Assembly: GCA_942492555.1 (NCBI GenBank)
Contig: CALOEX010000003.1
Span: forward strand, 310,001 to 374,000
Direction: 5' to 3'
DNA: 64,000 nt
From: JBCCVH01 sp942492555
GTDB taxonomy: Bacteria; Bacteroidota; Bacteroidia; Cytophagales; Amoebophilaceae
Shown here in pieces: positions 42,585 to 51,879 of this stretch. A program made the translations under genes and the position numbers. The notes beneath the pieces are model-generated. The model was not told the origin of the DNA and searched no databases. It worked only from the letters and a program-made list of their open reading frames with translations. The number at the start of each line of letters is the position of its first letter. Position 1 is the stretch's first letter.

Positions 42585-44327
42585 TTACCCTACAATCTCA
42601 TAGCGCATTTCCATCTCCGATTTATTGAAAGATACCCCCATGAGAACAAACTTTTTAATGCCCCTTTGTGTCAAATCTCGCTTATAGCCCAACGTTTTAA
42701 TTTGTGCCAATGCAGTCTCCGCCACCTCTTGAAGCCTTTCTGTTTTTGCTGCAACTTTAAGCTCTAAAATAATGCCATATTGCGATTGATCTTTTGGCTC
42801 TATGCAAATATCATAAATGCCTCCTCCACTGATTCTATTGGAAGTGACTATATGGCTACGGCTGAGACAAGCACTCATCCCCAGCACCAGCCCATGATAA
42901 AACTGCTCATAATGTTTGCCAGCCTTATCGAAAAAACTAGGCACACGTACCAGATAATCCTCTAAAAAAGTTTGAAAAGCAGAGACATCACCTCTTATCA
43001 AAGCATCCATACCATTGTAATAATGATCTTTTCTGCCATTCGTTACCGCATTGACAACAATTTTCCTCATGCTTTCCCGCACTTCTTCATTCACAAAAGA
43101 GAGGGTATAGACTTCTTCCCCAAAATTGCCCATAGCTGTTTTTTCAATGCGCATATAACCTGCAAGCAACATAAGACTCCAAAAAGAAGTGCGGTCAGAC
43201 TTTAGGCTTTTACCCAAAATAATATCTGGATTGATGCGTATGGCAATGGTTTCCCGATGCAATAGTTTATCAAGATCTTGCGCTAATTCCTCGGTGTTAT
43301 GGGCAATGAGATCCTTGATAATGTCCGTGCTACCACTGTTAACCCAATAAGGCACAAGCGCCTTCTCCATAGGTGCGCCTTTTTTCTGGTAAATAGAAGC
43401 GTTTTTCGTGAATGACACAATAGAAAAAGGATTGTACAATATGTACTCTTCTATCTGATAACCATTGTACATCTCTTTAAGTTCATGTGCTTTTTGCGGT
43501 AGCCCAGCTCTGTCTAAAAAATCGTCTGTCTCTGCAGGTGTAAAACCAAAAGCATCCGCATAAAGAGGAGAAGAGAAACAACTATACACTTCTACATTAT
43601 TTAATTCGGAAAAAAGAGAGGATTTAACAATTTTTAAAATACCGGTAATCAAACCTTTATGTAGGTAGTCATTGCCTTTAAAAGCTTTGTTAAATAGCGT
43701 GGCAATAAGGCTGCGCATCTCTTCATAATAACCATGCACATGGGCATCATGTAAAGGTGTGTCATATTCATCTAGGAGAAGCATGACCTTTTTGCCTGTA
43801 TGCTGAAAAAGCATATGGGAAAGAAATTGCAACGAAGATTCATAATATGCTTGCGTTGCTTTCTCCCATAGTATTTTCCTAAAGATTTCCTTGTTATTCT
43901 CTTCCATTTTATCAGACGCTAGTAAATATTGATGCTGATCAAATAGGGTAGCTATCATGCCTTTCAATCGTGCATAAGCCTCTTCAAAATTTTTACCACG
44001 TACCTCCTTCAACGTCAAAAAAATAACCGGAAACTGTCCTTGTAACGCCATCACCTCGGGATGTTTGCTAATAGCAAGCCCCTCAAAAAGCCCTTTTGTA
44101 GGAATGCCATCCACCTCTTTGGCAAAAAAGTGTTGCATCATGGAAAGGCTTAGCGTTTTGCCAAATCTACGCGGGCGGGTAATCAAAGCGATTTCATCAC
44201 CTGCATCGATAAACTCTTTGATCATCAAGGTTTTATCTATAAAGAGATAGGCTTGTTTATCGGTATTTTTGTGTCTGATAAGTCTTGCAAAATCAGAAAC
44301 GCCAATGGGAAACATGTATGAAGCCAT
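42585..44327 (-). CDS. AAA-ATPase-like / PD-(D/E)XK nuclease-like protein, copy 2
   Basis: 580 residues, almost identical to copy 1 except in the middle cassette, which here is type 2 (EENNKEIFRKILWEKATQAYYESSLQF, about residues 142-168). N-terminal type a, C-half type I. P-loop, LLLDEYD and the PD-(D/E)XK residues are intact. Near-identity extends through synonymous positions and into the 5' flank, so the duplication or homogenisation is recent. It is the second of three consecutive same-strand copies, each with its own -7 box and separated by repeat A. Confidence 0.92.
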   Translation of the reverse strand: MASYMFPIGVSDFARLIRHKNTDKQAYLFIDKTLMIKEFIDAGDEIALITRPRRFGKTLSLSMMQHFFAKEVDGIPTKGLFEGLAISKHPEVMALQGQFPVIFLTLKEVRGKNFEEAYARLKGMIATLFDQHQYLLASDKMEENNKEIFRKILWEKATQAYYESSLQFLSHMLFQHTGKKVMLLLDEYDTPLHDAHVHGYYEEMRSLIATLFNKAFKGNDYLHKGLITGILKIVKSSLFSELNNVEVYSCFSSPLYADAFGFTPAETDDFLDRAGLPQKAHELKEMYNGYQIEEYILYNPFSIVSFTKNASIYQKKGAPMEKALVPYWVNSGSTDIIKDLIAHNTEELAQDLDKLLHRETIAIRINPDIILGKSLKSDRTSFWSLMLLAGYMRIEKTAMGNFGEEVYTLSFVNEEVRESMRKIVVNAVTNGRKDHYYNGMDALIRGDVSAFQTFLEDYLVRVPSFFDKAGKHYEQFYHGLVLGMSACLSRSHIVTSNRISGGGIYDICIEPKDQSQYGIILELKVAAKTERLQEVAETALAQIKTLGYKRDLTQRGIKKFVLMGVSFNKSEMEMRYEIVG

Positions 44328-44352
44328 AGGTATGTTGTAAAGGATGATAGGT

Positions 44353-44360
44353 CAAAGATA
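44353..44360 (-). promoter_or_regulatory. -7 promoter box of ATPase copy 2
   Basis: TATCTTTG on the minus strand at the same 25-base distance from the ATG as in copy 1. Confidence 0.5.
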
Positions 44361-44400
44361 ATAAACTTGCTACGAAGCTACCTAGTGTAAGTGAAAAAAA

Positions 44401-44490
44401 CAGAACACATGCATACACTTTTGTACTGATCTGTTACCCTTTATTCCTCATGATGCATTTCTCATTATTCGCTATTCATTTTTCATTTCT
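44401..44490 (-). repeat. dispersed intergenic repeat A (copy 4)
   Basis: CAGAACACATGCATACACTT, TTGTACTGATCTGTTACCC and TTTATTCCTCATGATGCATT match copy 3, with an extended ATTATTCGCTATTCATT tail. It lies between ATPase copies 2 and 3. Confidence 0.8.
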
Positions 44491-44495
44491 TTTAC

Positions 44496-46229
44496 TTACC
44501 CTACAATCTCATGGCACATTTCCATCTCCGATTTATTGAAAGATACCCCCATGAGAATAAACTTCTTAACACCTTTCGTTGTCAAATCTCGCTTATAGTC
44601 CAACGTTTTAATCTGTGCCAATGCACTATCCGCCACCTCTTGGAGCCTTTCTGTTTTTGCTGCGACTTTAAGCTCTAAAATAATGCCATATTGCGATTGA
44701 TCTTTTGGCTCTATGCAAATATCATAAATGCCTCCTCCGCTGATTCTATTGGAAGTGACCATGTGGCTATGGCTGAGACAAGCACTCATCCCCAGTACCA
44801 GCCCATGGTAGAACTGTTCATAATGTTTGCCTCCCTTATCTAAAAAGCTAGGCACACGTACCAGATAATCCTCTAAAAAAAACTGGAAGGCTTCCACATT
44901 GCCAGTGACCAAATCCTGCATCGCTTGATAATATTGCCCTTGTTCATTATTGGATACTGCTTCTTCTATAATATTTTCCATGCTGACACGTATTTCCTCA
45001 TTGGTAAAAGAGAGTGTATAGGTATACATACCAGGTTTGATGAACTGCTTGTTTTCTATTTTTAGGTAGCCAGATAAAAGCATGAGACTCCAAAAAGAAG
45101 AGCGGTCTGTCTTCAGGCTTTTACCTAAAATGACATTGGGATTGATAAGGCTTTGTATGGGTATTTTATTGACCAGTTGCGATAAATCTTTTTCTAATGT
45201 CGTGATGTTTTTTGCAATGAGATCTCTGATAATGGTTGTACCACCACTGTCAACCCAATAATAGTCTAAACTTTTTTCTATCGGTTTCGTGTTGCTGGTT
45301 GCTTGATCAGCAAACATAATAATGGAAAGAGGGTTGTACAGCGTATAACCTTCTACAATATAGCCATTGTACATCTCTTTGAGTTCATGTGCTTTTTGTG
45401 GTAATCCTGCTTGATCTAAGTAATGATCTGTCTCTTCTGGTGTAAACCCGAAGCAATTCGCATATCTTGAAGAGGAAATCATACTGTATACCTTTACATT
45501 GTTCAGCTCAGAAAAAAGAGAGGATTTAACAATTTGTAAAATACCGGTAATCAAACCTTTATGTAGGTAGTCATTGCCTTTAAAAGCTTTGTTAAATAGC
45601 GTGGCAATAAGGCTGCGCATCTCTTCATAATAACCATGCACATGGGCATCATGTAAAGGTGTGTCATATTCGTCAAGGAGGAGCATGACCTTTTTGCCTG
45701 TATACTGAAAAAGCATATGGGAAAGAAATTGCAACGAAGATTCATAATATGCTTGCGTTGCTTTCTCCCATAGTATTTTCCTAAAGATTTCCTTGTTATT
45801 CTCTTCCATTTTATCAGACGCTAGTAAATATTGATGCTGATCGAATAAGGTAGCTATCATTCTTTTCAATCGTGCATAAGCCTCTTCAAAATTTTTACCA
45901 CGTACCTCCTTCAACGTCAAAAAAATAACCGGAAACTGCCCTTGCAATGCCATCACCTCGGGATGTTTGCTAATAGCAAGCCCCTCAAAAAGCCCTTTTG
46001 TAGGAATGCCATCCACCTCTTTGGCAAAAAAGTGTTGCATCATGGAAAGGCTTAGCGTTTTGCCAAATCTACGCGGGCGGGTAATCAAAGCGATTTCATC
46101 ACCTGCATAAATAAACTCTTTGATCATCAACGTTTTATCTATAAAAAGATAATGCTCGCCAGCAGGATCTTGATACCTTATTAGCTTTGCAAAATCAGAA
46201 ACGCCAATAGGAAACATGGGTTGGGTCAT
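44496..46229 (-). CDS. AAA-ATPase-like / PD-(D/E)XK nuclease-like protein, copy 3
   Basis: 577 residues with the same constant blocks (FGKTLSLSMMQHFFAKEVDG; KKVMLLLDEYDTPLHDA; GGGIYDICIEPKDQSQYG) but different cassettes. N-terminal type b (TQPMFPIGVSDFAKLIRYQD), middle type 2 shared with copy 2, and C-half type II (KVYSMISSSRYANCFGFTPE; GYIVEGYTLYNPLSIIMFAD; KSLKTDRSSFWSLMLLSGYL). The last ~125 residues return to the shared nuclease block. All catalytic-looking residues are present, so the copy appears functional. Confidence 0.92.
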   Translation of the reverse strand: MTQPMFPIGVSDFAKLIRYQDPAGEHYLFIDKTLMIKEFIYAGDEIALITRPRRFGKTLSLSMMQHFFAKEVDGIPTKGLFEGLAISKHPEVMALQGQFPVIFLTLKEVRGKNFEEAYARLKRMIATLFDQHQYLLASDKMEENNKEIFRKILWEKATQAYYESSLQFLSHMLFQYTGKKVMLLLDEYDTPLHDAHVHGYYEEMRSLIATLFNKAFKGNDYLHKGLITGILQIVKSSLFSELNNVKVYSMISSSRYANCFGFTPEETDHYLDQAGLPQKAHELKEMYNGYIVEGYTLYNPLSIIMFADQATSNTKPIEKSLDYYWVDSGGTTIIRDLIAKNITTLEKDLSQLVNKIPIQSLINPNVILGKSLKTDRSSFWSLMLLSGYLKIENKQFIKPGMYTYTLSFTNEEIRVSMENIIEEAVSNNEQGQYYQAMQDLVTGNVEAFQFFLEDYLVRVPSFLDKGGKHYEQFYHGLVLGMSACLSHSHMVTSNRISGGGIYDICIEPKDQSQYGIILELKVAAKTERLQEVADSALAQIKTLDYKRDLTTKGVKKFILMGVSFNKSEMEMCHEIVG

Positions 46230-46254
46230 AGATATGTTGTAAAGGATGATAGGC

Positions 46255-46262
46255 CAAAGATA
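46255..46262 (-). promoter_or_regulatory. -7 promoter box of ATPase copy 3
   Basis: TATCTTTG on the minus strand, 26 bases before the start codon, in a flank conserved with the other copies. Confidence 0.5.
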
Positions 46263-46298
46263 ATAAACTTGCTACGAAGCAACCTAGTGTAAGTGAAA

Positions 46299-46380
46299 AA
46301 AAAGCAGAACATATGCATACACATTTGTACTGATCTGTTACCATTAATTGTTCATTATTCACTATTCATTATTCATTTTC
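46299..46380 (-). repeat. dispersed intergenic repeat A (copy 5)
   Basis: CAGAACATATGCATACACAT, TTGTACTGATCTGTTACC and an ATTCACTATTCATTATTC tail. It separates ATPase copy 3 from the pentapeptide gene. Confidence 0.78.
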
Positions 46381-46400
46381 TCGTGTGTCATTTTTGGCCC

Positions 46401-47630
46401 CTACTCCAACCTAAAAATATGTGTGTAACTATGTTTTTTCATGTGTTGTAACACCAAAGTTGGGTTGTAGTGTATATCATTTTTGGCCCCTACTCCAACC
46501 GTTCCTCCGATGCGTATGAGCAGATTTTGGTGATATAAAAAATGAAAAAGTAGATCCGCATGTTGGAGCTCATAGCTTTTTGATAATTTATAGGCCGTTT
46601 CTACCATCTCTTTTTGTAGAGATTTATTATCTACTTTTGGGTAGGCCTTGGCAAGTCCTTGGATATTTTTTTCAATGGTTTCTTTGTACCAATCAAAGCC
46701 ATTATTATTTTTTGATTGCACTTTATATTGTTCAAGACCATCCCTAAATTGCTTGAGGTAACCATCAAAATCAGGTTTGCCTTGTGATATATTGACCGCT
46801 TGCGTACAGGTGATTTTATCTTGGGGATACTTGGTTTGCCAGCAAACGTCTTCTGCTTCACGGCTTAACGGATAGTACAATTGCTTACTATCATCCAAAG
46901 AACAAACCAACTGATCACCCAAATCCTTAACCAATCTATTTTTAAGACGCCATAACTTGCAAGACCAGTACGCAACTTTGATATAAAATTCTGGAAATTG
47001 ATCATCATAAGGTAAACGGGCTAAGCTACAAGCAATATGCAATAGTTCAACTTTGTCTGTATCTTTTTTAAGTTGTGGATAGACTTTGGCAATGCTTTTT
47101 AGATCATTGGGAAGATTTTTTACATACCACTCTCCTCTACGGATCTTATTTGCTTTCATATTGTCTTGAAAGTGTGCTTGGTAGTCACATGTCGCATCGG
47201 TAAGGATAGCACCATCAAAGAGGGTATCTGTCACATTCGTGCTCTTGAAAGTACAACCAGTTAAATTGGTTTTGCTACAATCTGCCCCTTCTAGGTTTGC
47301 ATGGGTAAAATCACGACCTGAAAGATTCAACCCCACAAAATTTTTACCTTGATAACGAGCGCCACGGGAATTGAGCGGTGGCATGAAAACAAAAGAAAAA
47401 ATGATGTGCTGTATCATGTATGGCATATCGAAGTTATTTCTTTTTAGATAGCCTTGTAGTAATGCGATTTGCTTTGCTTTGGGTAGCTCTGCAAAAAAGA
47501 GGTTTTGTTGATGCACACTGTCGTCAATATGTTTTGCTTTGTTATCATGATTATTTTGAGTAGCATCAAGATAGGGCAAACTTGCGACAAGCATACCGAT
47601 TAAAAAAAGAATATGTTTTTGTGTTTTCAT
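46401..47630 (-). CDS. secreted pentapeptide-repeat protein (family copy 3)
   Basis: 409 residues from the ATG at 47630 with the same signal peptide as copy 2 (MKTQKHILFLIGMLVASLPY). The pentapeptide block (LNLSGRDFTHANLEGADCSKTNLTGCTFKS) is more regular than in copy 2. The C-terminal domain keeps IAKVYPQLKKDTDKVELLHIAC, FYIKVAYWSCKLWRL, CWQTKYPQDKITCTQ and YELQHADLLFHFLYHQNLLI. The extreme C-terminus differs (VLQHMKKHSYTHIFRLE), suggesting a shifted or extended end. It forms a gene pair with ATPase copy 4 that duplicates the 39.4-42.4 kb pair. Confidence 0.85.
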   Translation of the reverse strand: MKTQKHILFLIGMLVASLPYLDATQNNHDNKAKHIDDSVHQQNLFFAELPKAKQIALLQGYLKRNNFDMPYMIQHIIFSFVFMPPLNSRGARYQGKNFVGLNLSGRDFTHANLEGADCSKTNLTGCTFKSTNVTDTLFDGAILTDATCDYQAHFQDNMKANKIRRGEWYVKNLPNDLKSIAKVYPQLKKDTDKVELLHIACSLARLPYDDQFPEFYIKVAYWSCKLWRLKNRLVKDLGDQLVCSLDDSKQLYYPLSREAEDVCWQTKYPQDKITCTQAVNISQGKPDFDGYLKQFRDGLEQYKVQSKNNNGFDWYKETIEKNIQGLAKAYPKVDNKSLQKEMVETAYKLSKSYELQHADLLFHFLYHQNLLIRIGGTVGVGAKNDIHYNPTLVLQHMKKHSYTHIFRLE

Positions 47631-47755
47631 TACCAATAGTATAAAATTTAGCAAAGAGAGATAAGCCCTTTACTTTACAGTTTTTTTATAAAAACATAAA
47701 AATTAGAAATCGCTCTACGGCAAAATCAGATCATGGTTCATCACAGATTTTCCAT
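47631..47755. repeat. duplicated spacer (copy 2 of a segmental duplication)
   Basis: Nearly identical to 40569-40693, and placed identically between the pentapeptide gene start and the ATPase gene end. Confidence 0.85.
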
Positions 47756-49498
47756 CTACCCCACAAGTTCATGACGTATCTCCATCTCCGATTTATTGAA
47801 AGATACCCCCATGAGAACAAACTTTTTAATGCCCCTTTGTGTCAAATCTCGCTTATAGCCCAACGTTTTAATTTGTGCCAATGCAGTATCCGCCACCTCT
47901 TGAAGCCTTTCTGTTTTTGCTGCGACTTTAAGCTCCAAGATAATGCCATATTGCGATTGATCTTTCGGCTCTATGCAAATATCATAAATCCCTCCTCCGC
48001 TGATTCTATTGGAAGTGACTATATGGCTACGGCTTAGACAAGCACTCATCCCCAGTACCAGCCCATGGTAGAACTGCTCGTAATGTTTGCCTGCCTTATC
48101 GAAAAAACTAGGTACACACTGGAGGTAATCCTCCAAAAAAGTTTGAAAAGCAGAGACATCACCTCTTATCAAAGCATCCATACCATTGTAATAATGATCT
48201 TTTCTGCCATTCGTTACCGCATTTACAACAATTTTCCTCATGCTTTCCCGCACTTCTTCATTCACAAAAGAGAGGGTATAGACCTCTTCACCAAAATTGC
48301 CCATAGCTGTTTTTTCAATGCGCATATAACCTGCAAGCAACATAAGACTCCAAAAAGAAGTGCGGTCAGACTTTAGGCTTTTACCCAAAATAATATCTGG
48401 ATTGATGCGTATGGCAATGGTTGCCCGATGCAATAGCTTATCAAGATCTTGCGCTAATTCCTCGGTGTTATGGGCAATGAGATCCTTGATAATGTCCGTG
48501 CTACCACTGTTAACCCAATAAGGCACAAGCGCCTTCTCCATAGGTGCGCCTTTTTTTTGGTAAATAGAGGCGTTTTTCGTGAATGATACAATAGAAAAAG
48601 GATTGTACAATATGTACTCTTCTATCTGATAACCATTGTACATCTCTTTAAGTTCATGTGCTTTTTGCGGTAGCCCTGCTCGATCTAAAAAGTCATCTGT
48701 CTCTGCGGGTGTAAAACCAAAAGCATCCGCATAAAGAGGAGAGGAGAAACAACTATACACTTCTACATTATTTAATTCAGAAAAAAGAGAGGATTTAACA
48801 ATTTTTAAAATACCGGTAATCAAACCTTTATGTAGGTAGTCATTGCCTTTAAAAGCTTTGTTAAATAGCGTGGCAATAAGGCTGCGCATCTCTTCATAAT
48901 AACCATGCACATGGGCATCATGCAAAGGTGTGTCATATTCATCTAGGAGAAGCATGACCTTTTTGCCTGTATGAAAATGTATATATTTAGATAAAATGTA
49001 GAGAAATTCTTTATAATCTTCGTAAGAGGCTGTTTTATCGAGATATTTTTTAATCAATGCCTTTTGTTCTTCACTTAGCTTATCAGAAAGTTGCAAATAT
49101 TTATGCTCTTCAAATACATTTCTGACAAGGTTTTTAATGAGTGCATAAGCCTCTTCAAAATTTTTACCACGTACCTCCTTCAACGTCAAAAAAATAACCG
49201 GAAACTGCCCTTGCAACGCCATCACTTCCGGATGTTTGCTGATAGCAAGTCCCTCAAAAAGCCCTTTTGTAGGAATACCCTCCACCTCTTTGGCAAAAAA
49301 GTGTTGCATCATGGAAAGGCTTAGCGTTTTGCCAAATCTACGCGGGCGGGTGATAAGGGCAATTTTATCTCCAGCATCAATAAATTCCTTGATCATCAAC
49401 GTTTTATCTACAAAGAGATAGTGCTGTTTTTTTGTATTGGTATCTTGTATCAGAGAGGCAAAATTGTCTATGCCAATGGGAAACATGTATGAAGCCAT
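47756..49498 (-). CDS. AAA-ATPase-like / PD-(D/E)XK nuclease-like protein, copy 4
   Basis: 580 residues. The N-terminal cassette is a third type, c (MFPIGIDNFASLIQDTNTKK). The middle cassette is a third type, 3 (LVRNVFEEHKYLQLSDKLSE...DKTASYEDYKEFLYILSKYI). From KKVMLLLDEYD onward it is essentially copy 1 (C-half type I and shared nuclease block). The boundary between foreign and shared sequence is abrupt at the DNA level (about 48975 and 49145). P-loop and PD-(D/E)XK residues are intact. Confidence 0.92.
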   Translation of the reverse strand: MASYMFPIGIDNFASLIQDTNTKKQHYLFVDKTLMIKEFIDAGDKIALITRPRRFGKTLSLSMMQHFFAKEVEGIPTKGLFEGLAISKHPEVMALQGQFPVIFLTLKEVRGKNFEEAYALIKNLVRNVFEEHKYLQLSDKLSEEQKALIKKYLDKTASYEDYKEFLYILSKYIHFHTGKKVMLLLDEYDTPLHDAHVHGYYEEMRSLIATLFNKAFKGNDYLHKGLITGILKIVKSSLFSELNNVEVYSCFSSPLYADAFGFTPAETDDFLDRAGLPQKAHELKEMYNGYQIEEYILYNPFSIVSFTKNASIYQKKGAPMEKALVPYWVNSGSTDIIKDLIAHNTEELAQDLDKLLHRATIAIRINPDIILGKSLKSDRTSFWSLMLLAGYMRIEKTAMGNFGEEVYTLSFVNEEVRESMRKIVVNAVTNGRKDHYYNGMDALIRGDVSAFQTFLEDYLQCVPSFFDKAGKHYEQFYHGLVLGMSACLSRSHIVTSNRISGGGIYDICIEPKDQSQYGIILELKVAAKTERLQEVADTALAQIKTLGYKRDLTQRGIKKFVLMGVSFNKSEMEIRHELVG

Positions 49499-49523
49499 AG
49501 GTATGTTGTAAAGGATGATAAGA

Positions 49524-49531
49524 CAAAGATA
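49524..49531 (-). promoter_or_regulatory. -7 promoter box of ATPase copy 4
   Basis: TATCTTTG on the minus strand, 25 bases before the start. The flank beyond it diverges from the other copies after CTACGAAG. Confidence 0.5.
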
Positions 49532-49719
49532 ATAAACTTGCTACGAAGACAACTGTTTTGCAATGAAAAAAAGAATAGTAAACCACCCTCTTCCATTAAA
49601 AAAAACAGGTAGACTTATATACAAAAAGACCAAGATACTTCTGTAAAAAATATTTTATAAAATTTTTGTATTGCGAATAAATCTGTATATTGCCTCAACA
49701 CTATTTTATTGTCAAAAAC

Positions 49720-51747
49720 ATGTTCTCAATAAAAAAAACAATCTTGCTGGTCTGCACCTTCGCTGCATTTCTTGACGTAGCATCCGCTGCGCAGTGCAGT
49801 AACAACAATGATAACAATCCCGCCGACATATACTACGTTAAAACAACCAAGGAGAAACCAATCTTTTGCGCCAAAGAGTATTGGACCATCGTTGATAGCC
49901 ATCCTATTACGTTTAAAAAACAACCACAAGGAGATATCTGGTTGGTCGTAGGCAATACAGGAGCAGGCAAAAGCACTATTGCTAATTATGCCCTTGGGCA
50001 TGGTTTAACTAAAGTGAAACTAAAAGATATTAAAAGTGGCAAAATAAAGCCTATAGGTATTGATGTACAACTTAAAAAAGCAGGAAACCAAAAGGTAGTT
50101 GTCATCACTAAAAAAAAAGAGGCACACAATATTGCTTCCATAGGTATACTAAGTGCTAAATCTTGTACAGTGATACCCGCATTATACCCCACCTACATAG
50201 ACGATGTCCTGCTTTTGGATTGTCCTGGTTTTGAGGATACAAAAGGGATAGAACAAAAATTATTCAATATATTGATGATACGCAGCATGTTAGAAAATGC
50301 AACAAGCGTACAAATCCTGCTTGTTGTTGTTGCATATGAAGAATTAGCATCTAAAGGATGTAAGGTGTTTATAGACATGTTGCACCAGCTCTTGGTATTT
50401 TTTCCATCCATGCTAGACCATATGGATCAAGTGCATTTTTTAATCAACAAAGCTATAGAAATGGAAAAAGAGGATGTTATAGATTTAATAGAAGAAGCTG
50501 CACAAGAAAAAGAAACCCAGTTAAAAAACACCCAAAAAAATCATCCAGACAATTGGCAGAAACTGTGGGAACAAAAACCAGCATTAAAAGAGATGCTGCT
50601 CCTCAATAGCGTAGTAAAATCCGCAAACATCTACATTGTAGATCCTTTGGACAAAGGTAAAAGCTGGCAAGTAGCCTATCAAGCCATTCAGAAAAAAATC
50701 CAACCAGGGCAATCCATTGCCAAAGACTCCTTCTCCCTAAATATCCCTGGCATAGATGTTGTGGGAACACTCACACCAGTATATGATAAGGAAATATCTA
50801 CCATAAGAAAACTGGTGGAGAATGTGTATGTTACACGACTATCCATCCATCATGATACACAAAGCATACAACGTATGCAAGAGCATCAAGCACGTGTGAA
50901 AGAAGGAATCGACCTACCTCCTCCCAATGTGTTACAAGCACAATACGATAACCTACAACAAGCGATCGATACCCAGAAGTTGCATATACAAAAATTAAAC
51001 AGTAAAGAAAAAGTTTTGCACAAGGAACAAGAGCTATATTTCTCCAATTTGTTTTGTGCTGAAACACACCAAATCACTTACAAAGACCTTCCCTATATTG
51101 ACTATCAAATCAAAAATAAAAAAAACTATACAGAAACCATACATAAAAAAGATGCAAAAGGAGGACTCTTTATAGCCGATTACACCAAGCCCATTGACTG
51201 GAAAACAATGTCCTTAACAGCAGCAATTGTCTCCAGCGGATTCTTGCTTTCTAATCAATCTTCACATGAGAAAAAAGATACACCCAAAGAAAATCCAAAA
51301 TCCGAAAACCTAGATACAGTTATTGCTACTTTTGGTATTGTGGCTCTTGTAAACACCATAAAAAAAGCAAATCTTACAAAAGTAACCATCTCCTTTTATG
51401 TCGAAGCAAGACAAAAAAATGCTTCTGAAATAGCAATACAAACAAAACAGCTCAAGCAAAAAGAAGAAGAACTTTTGCAACTAGCAAAAAAGAAAGAGGT
51501 CATCAACATCAAAGACCAAATATCCCATTTGAAGAAAAACATAGCCCAAAGCAAACAGCAGTTAAACGAAATTACCCACCATCTTCAAAATAAAAAAACA
51601 AAACAACGTATGCACTATTTCCATAATAACCGTACCCTTATCAACAAACTATTCATACGAGAACAAATTCAGAAATCGCTGGACCTTATCAAAAAATACA
51701 TAGAAGAAAATAACCACCAGGATGATGAAAAAAAAGACAACCAATAA
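49720..51747 (+). CDS. exported P-loop GTPase-like protein (paralogue 1)
   Basis: 675 residues from the ATG at 49720, which gives signal peptide MFSIKKTILLVCTFAAFLDVASA; an upstream TTG adds ten residues and spoils it. A TRAFAC/AIG1-like G domain follows: G1 GNTGAGKST (78-86) and G3 DCPGFED (167-173); no clean NKxD is seen. The C-terminal half has long coiled coils (IQRMQEHQARVKE; AIQTKQLKQKEEELLQLAKKKE; DQISHLKKNIAQSKQQLNEI) and two weakly hydrophobic segments (MSLTAAIVSSGFLLS; VIATFGIVALVNTI). A dynamin-like or septin-like membrane role is possible but unproven. It is a paralogue of the next gene. Confidence 0.78.
   Translation: MFSIKKTILLVCTFAAFLDVASAAQCSNNNDNNPADIYYVKTTKEKPIFCAKEYWTIVDSHPITFKKQPQGDIWLVVGNTGAGKSTIANYALGHGLTKVKLKDIKSGKIKPIGIDVQLKKAGNQKVVVITKKKEAHNIASIGILSAKSCTVIPALYPTYIDDVLLLDCPGFEDTKGIEQKLFNILMIRSMLENATSVQILLVVVAYEELASKGCKVFIDMLHQLLVFFPSMLDHMDQVHFLINKAIEMEKEDVIDLIEEAAQEKETQLKNTQKNHPDNWQKLWEQKPALKEMLLLNSVVKSANIYIVDPLDKGKSWQVAYQAIQKKIQPGQSIAKDSFSLNIPGIDVVGTLTPVYDKEISTIRKLVENVYVTRLSIHHDTQSIQRMQEHQARVKEGIDLPPPNVLQAQYDNLQQAIDTQKLHIQKLNSKEKVLHKEQELYFSNLFCAETHQITYKDLPYIDYQIKNKKNYTETIHKKDAKGGLFIADYTKPIDWKTMSLTAAIVSSGFLLSNQSSHEKKDTPKENPKSENLDTVIATFGIVALVNTIKKANLTKVTISFYVEARQKNASEIAIQTKQLKQKEEELLQLAKKKEVINIKDQISHLKKNIAQSKQQLNEITHHLQNKKTKQRMHYFHNNRTLINKLFIREQIQKSLDLIKKYIEENNHQDDEKKDNQ
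49964..50050 (+). repeat. 87-base tract shared with paralogue 2
   Basis: Identical to 52136-52222 except for one base (GTGAAAC versus GGGAAAC). It covers the P-loop and the following ALGHGLTK..KLKDIKSGKIK segment. Sequence on both sides is much more diverged. Confidence 0.88.
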
Positions 51748-51780
51748 ACCCCACTCGCCCAAGAGACCCTAAAAGCTCAA

Positions 51781-51820
<40 letters not shown>

Positions 51821-51879
51821 AAAATAAAATATGTTGTATACATTTAGCTGTCGTTTTAATAAATTTTACCCATAAAGTC

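Noticed and set aside
40694..49498. Repeated ATPase genes considered as insertion-sequence transposases
   Set aside because: No terminal inverted repeats or target duplications are seen, and the proteins carry AAA-like and PD-(D/E)XK domains of a known non-IS family.
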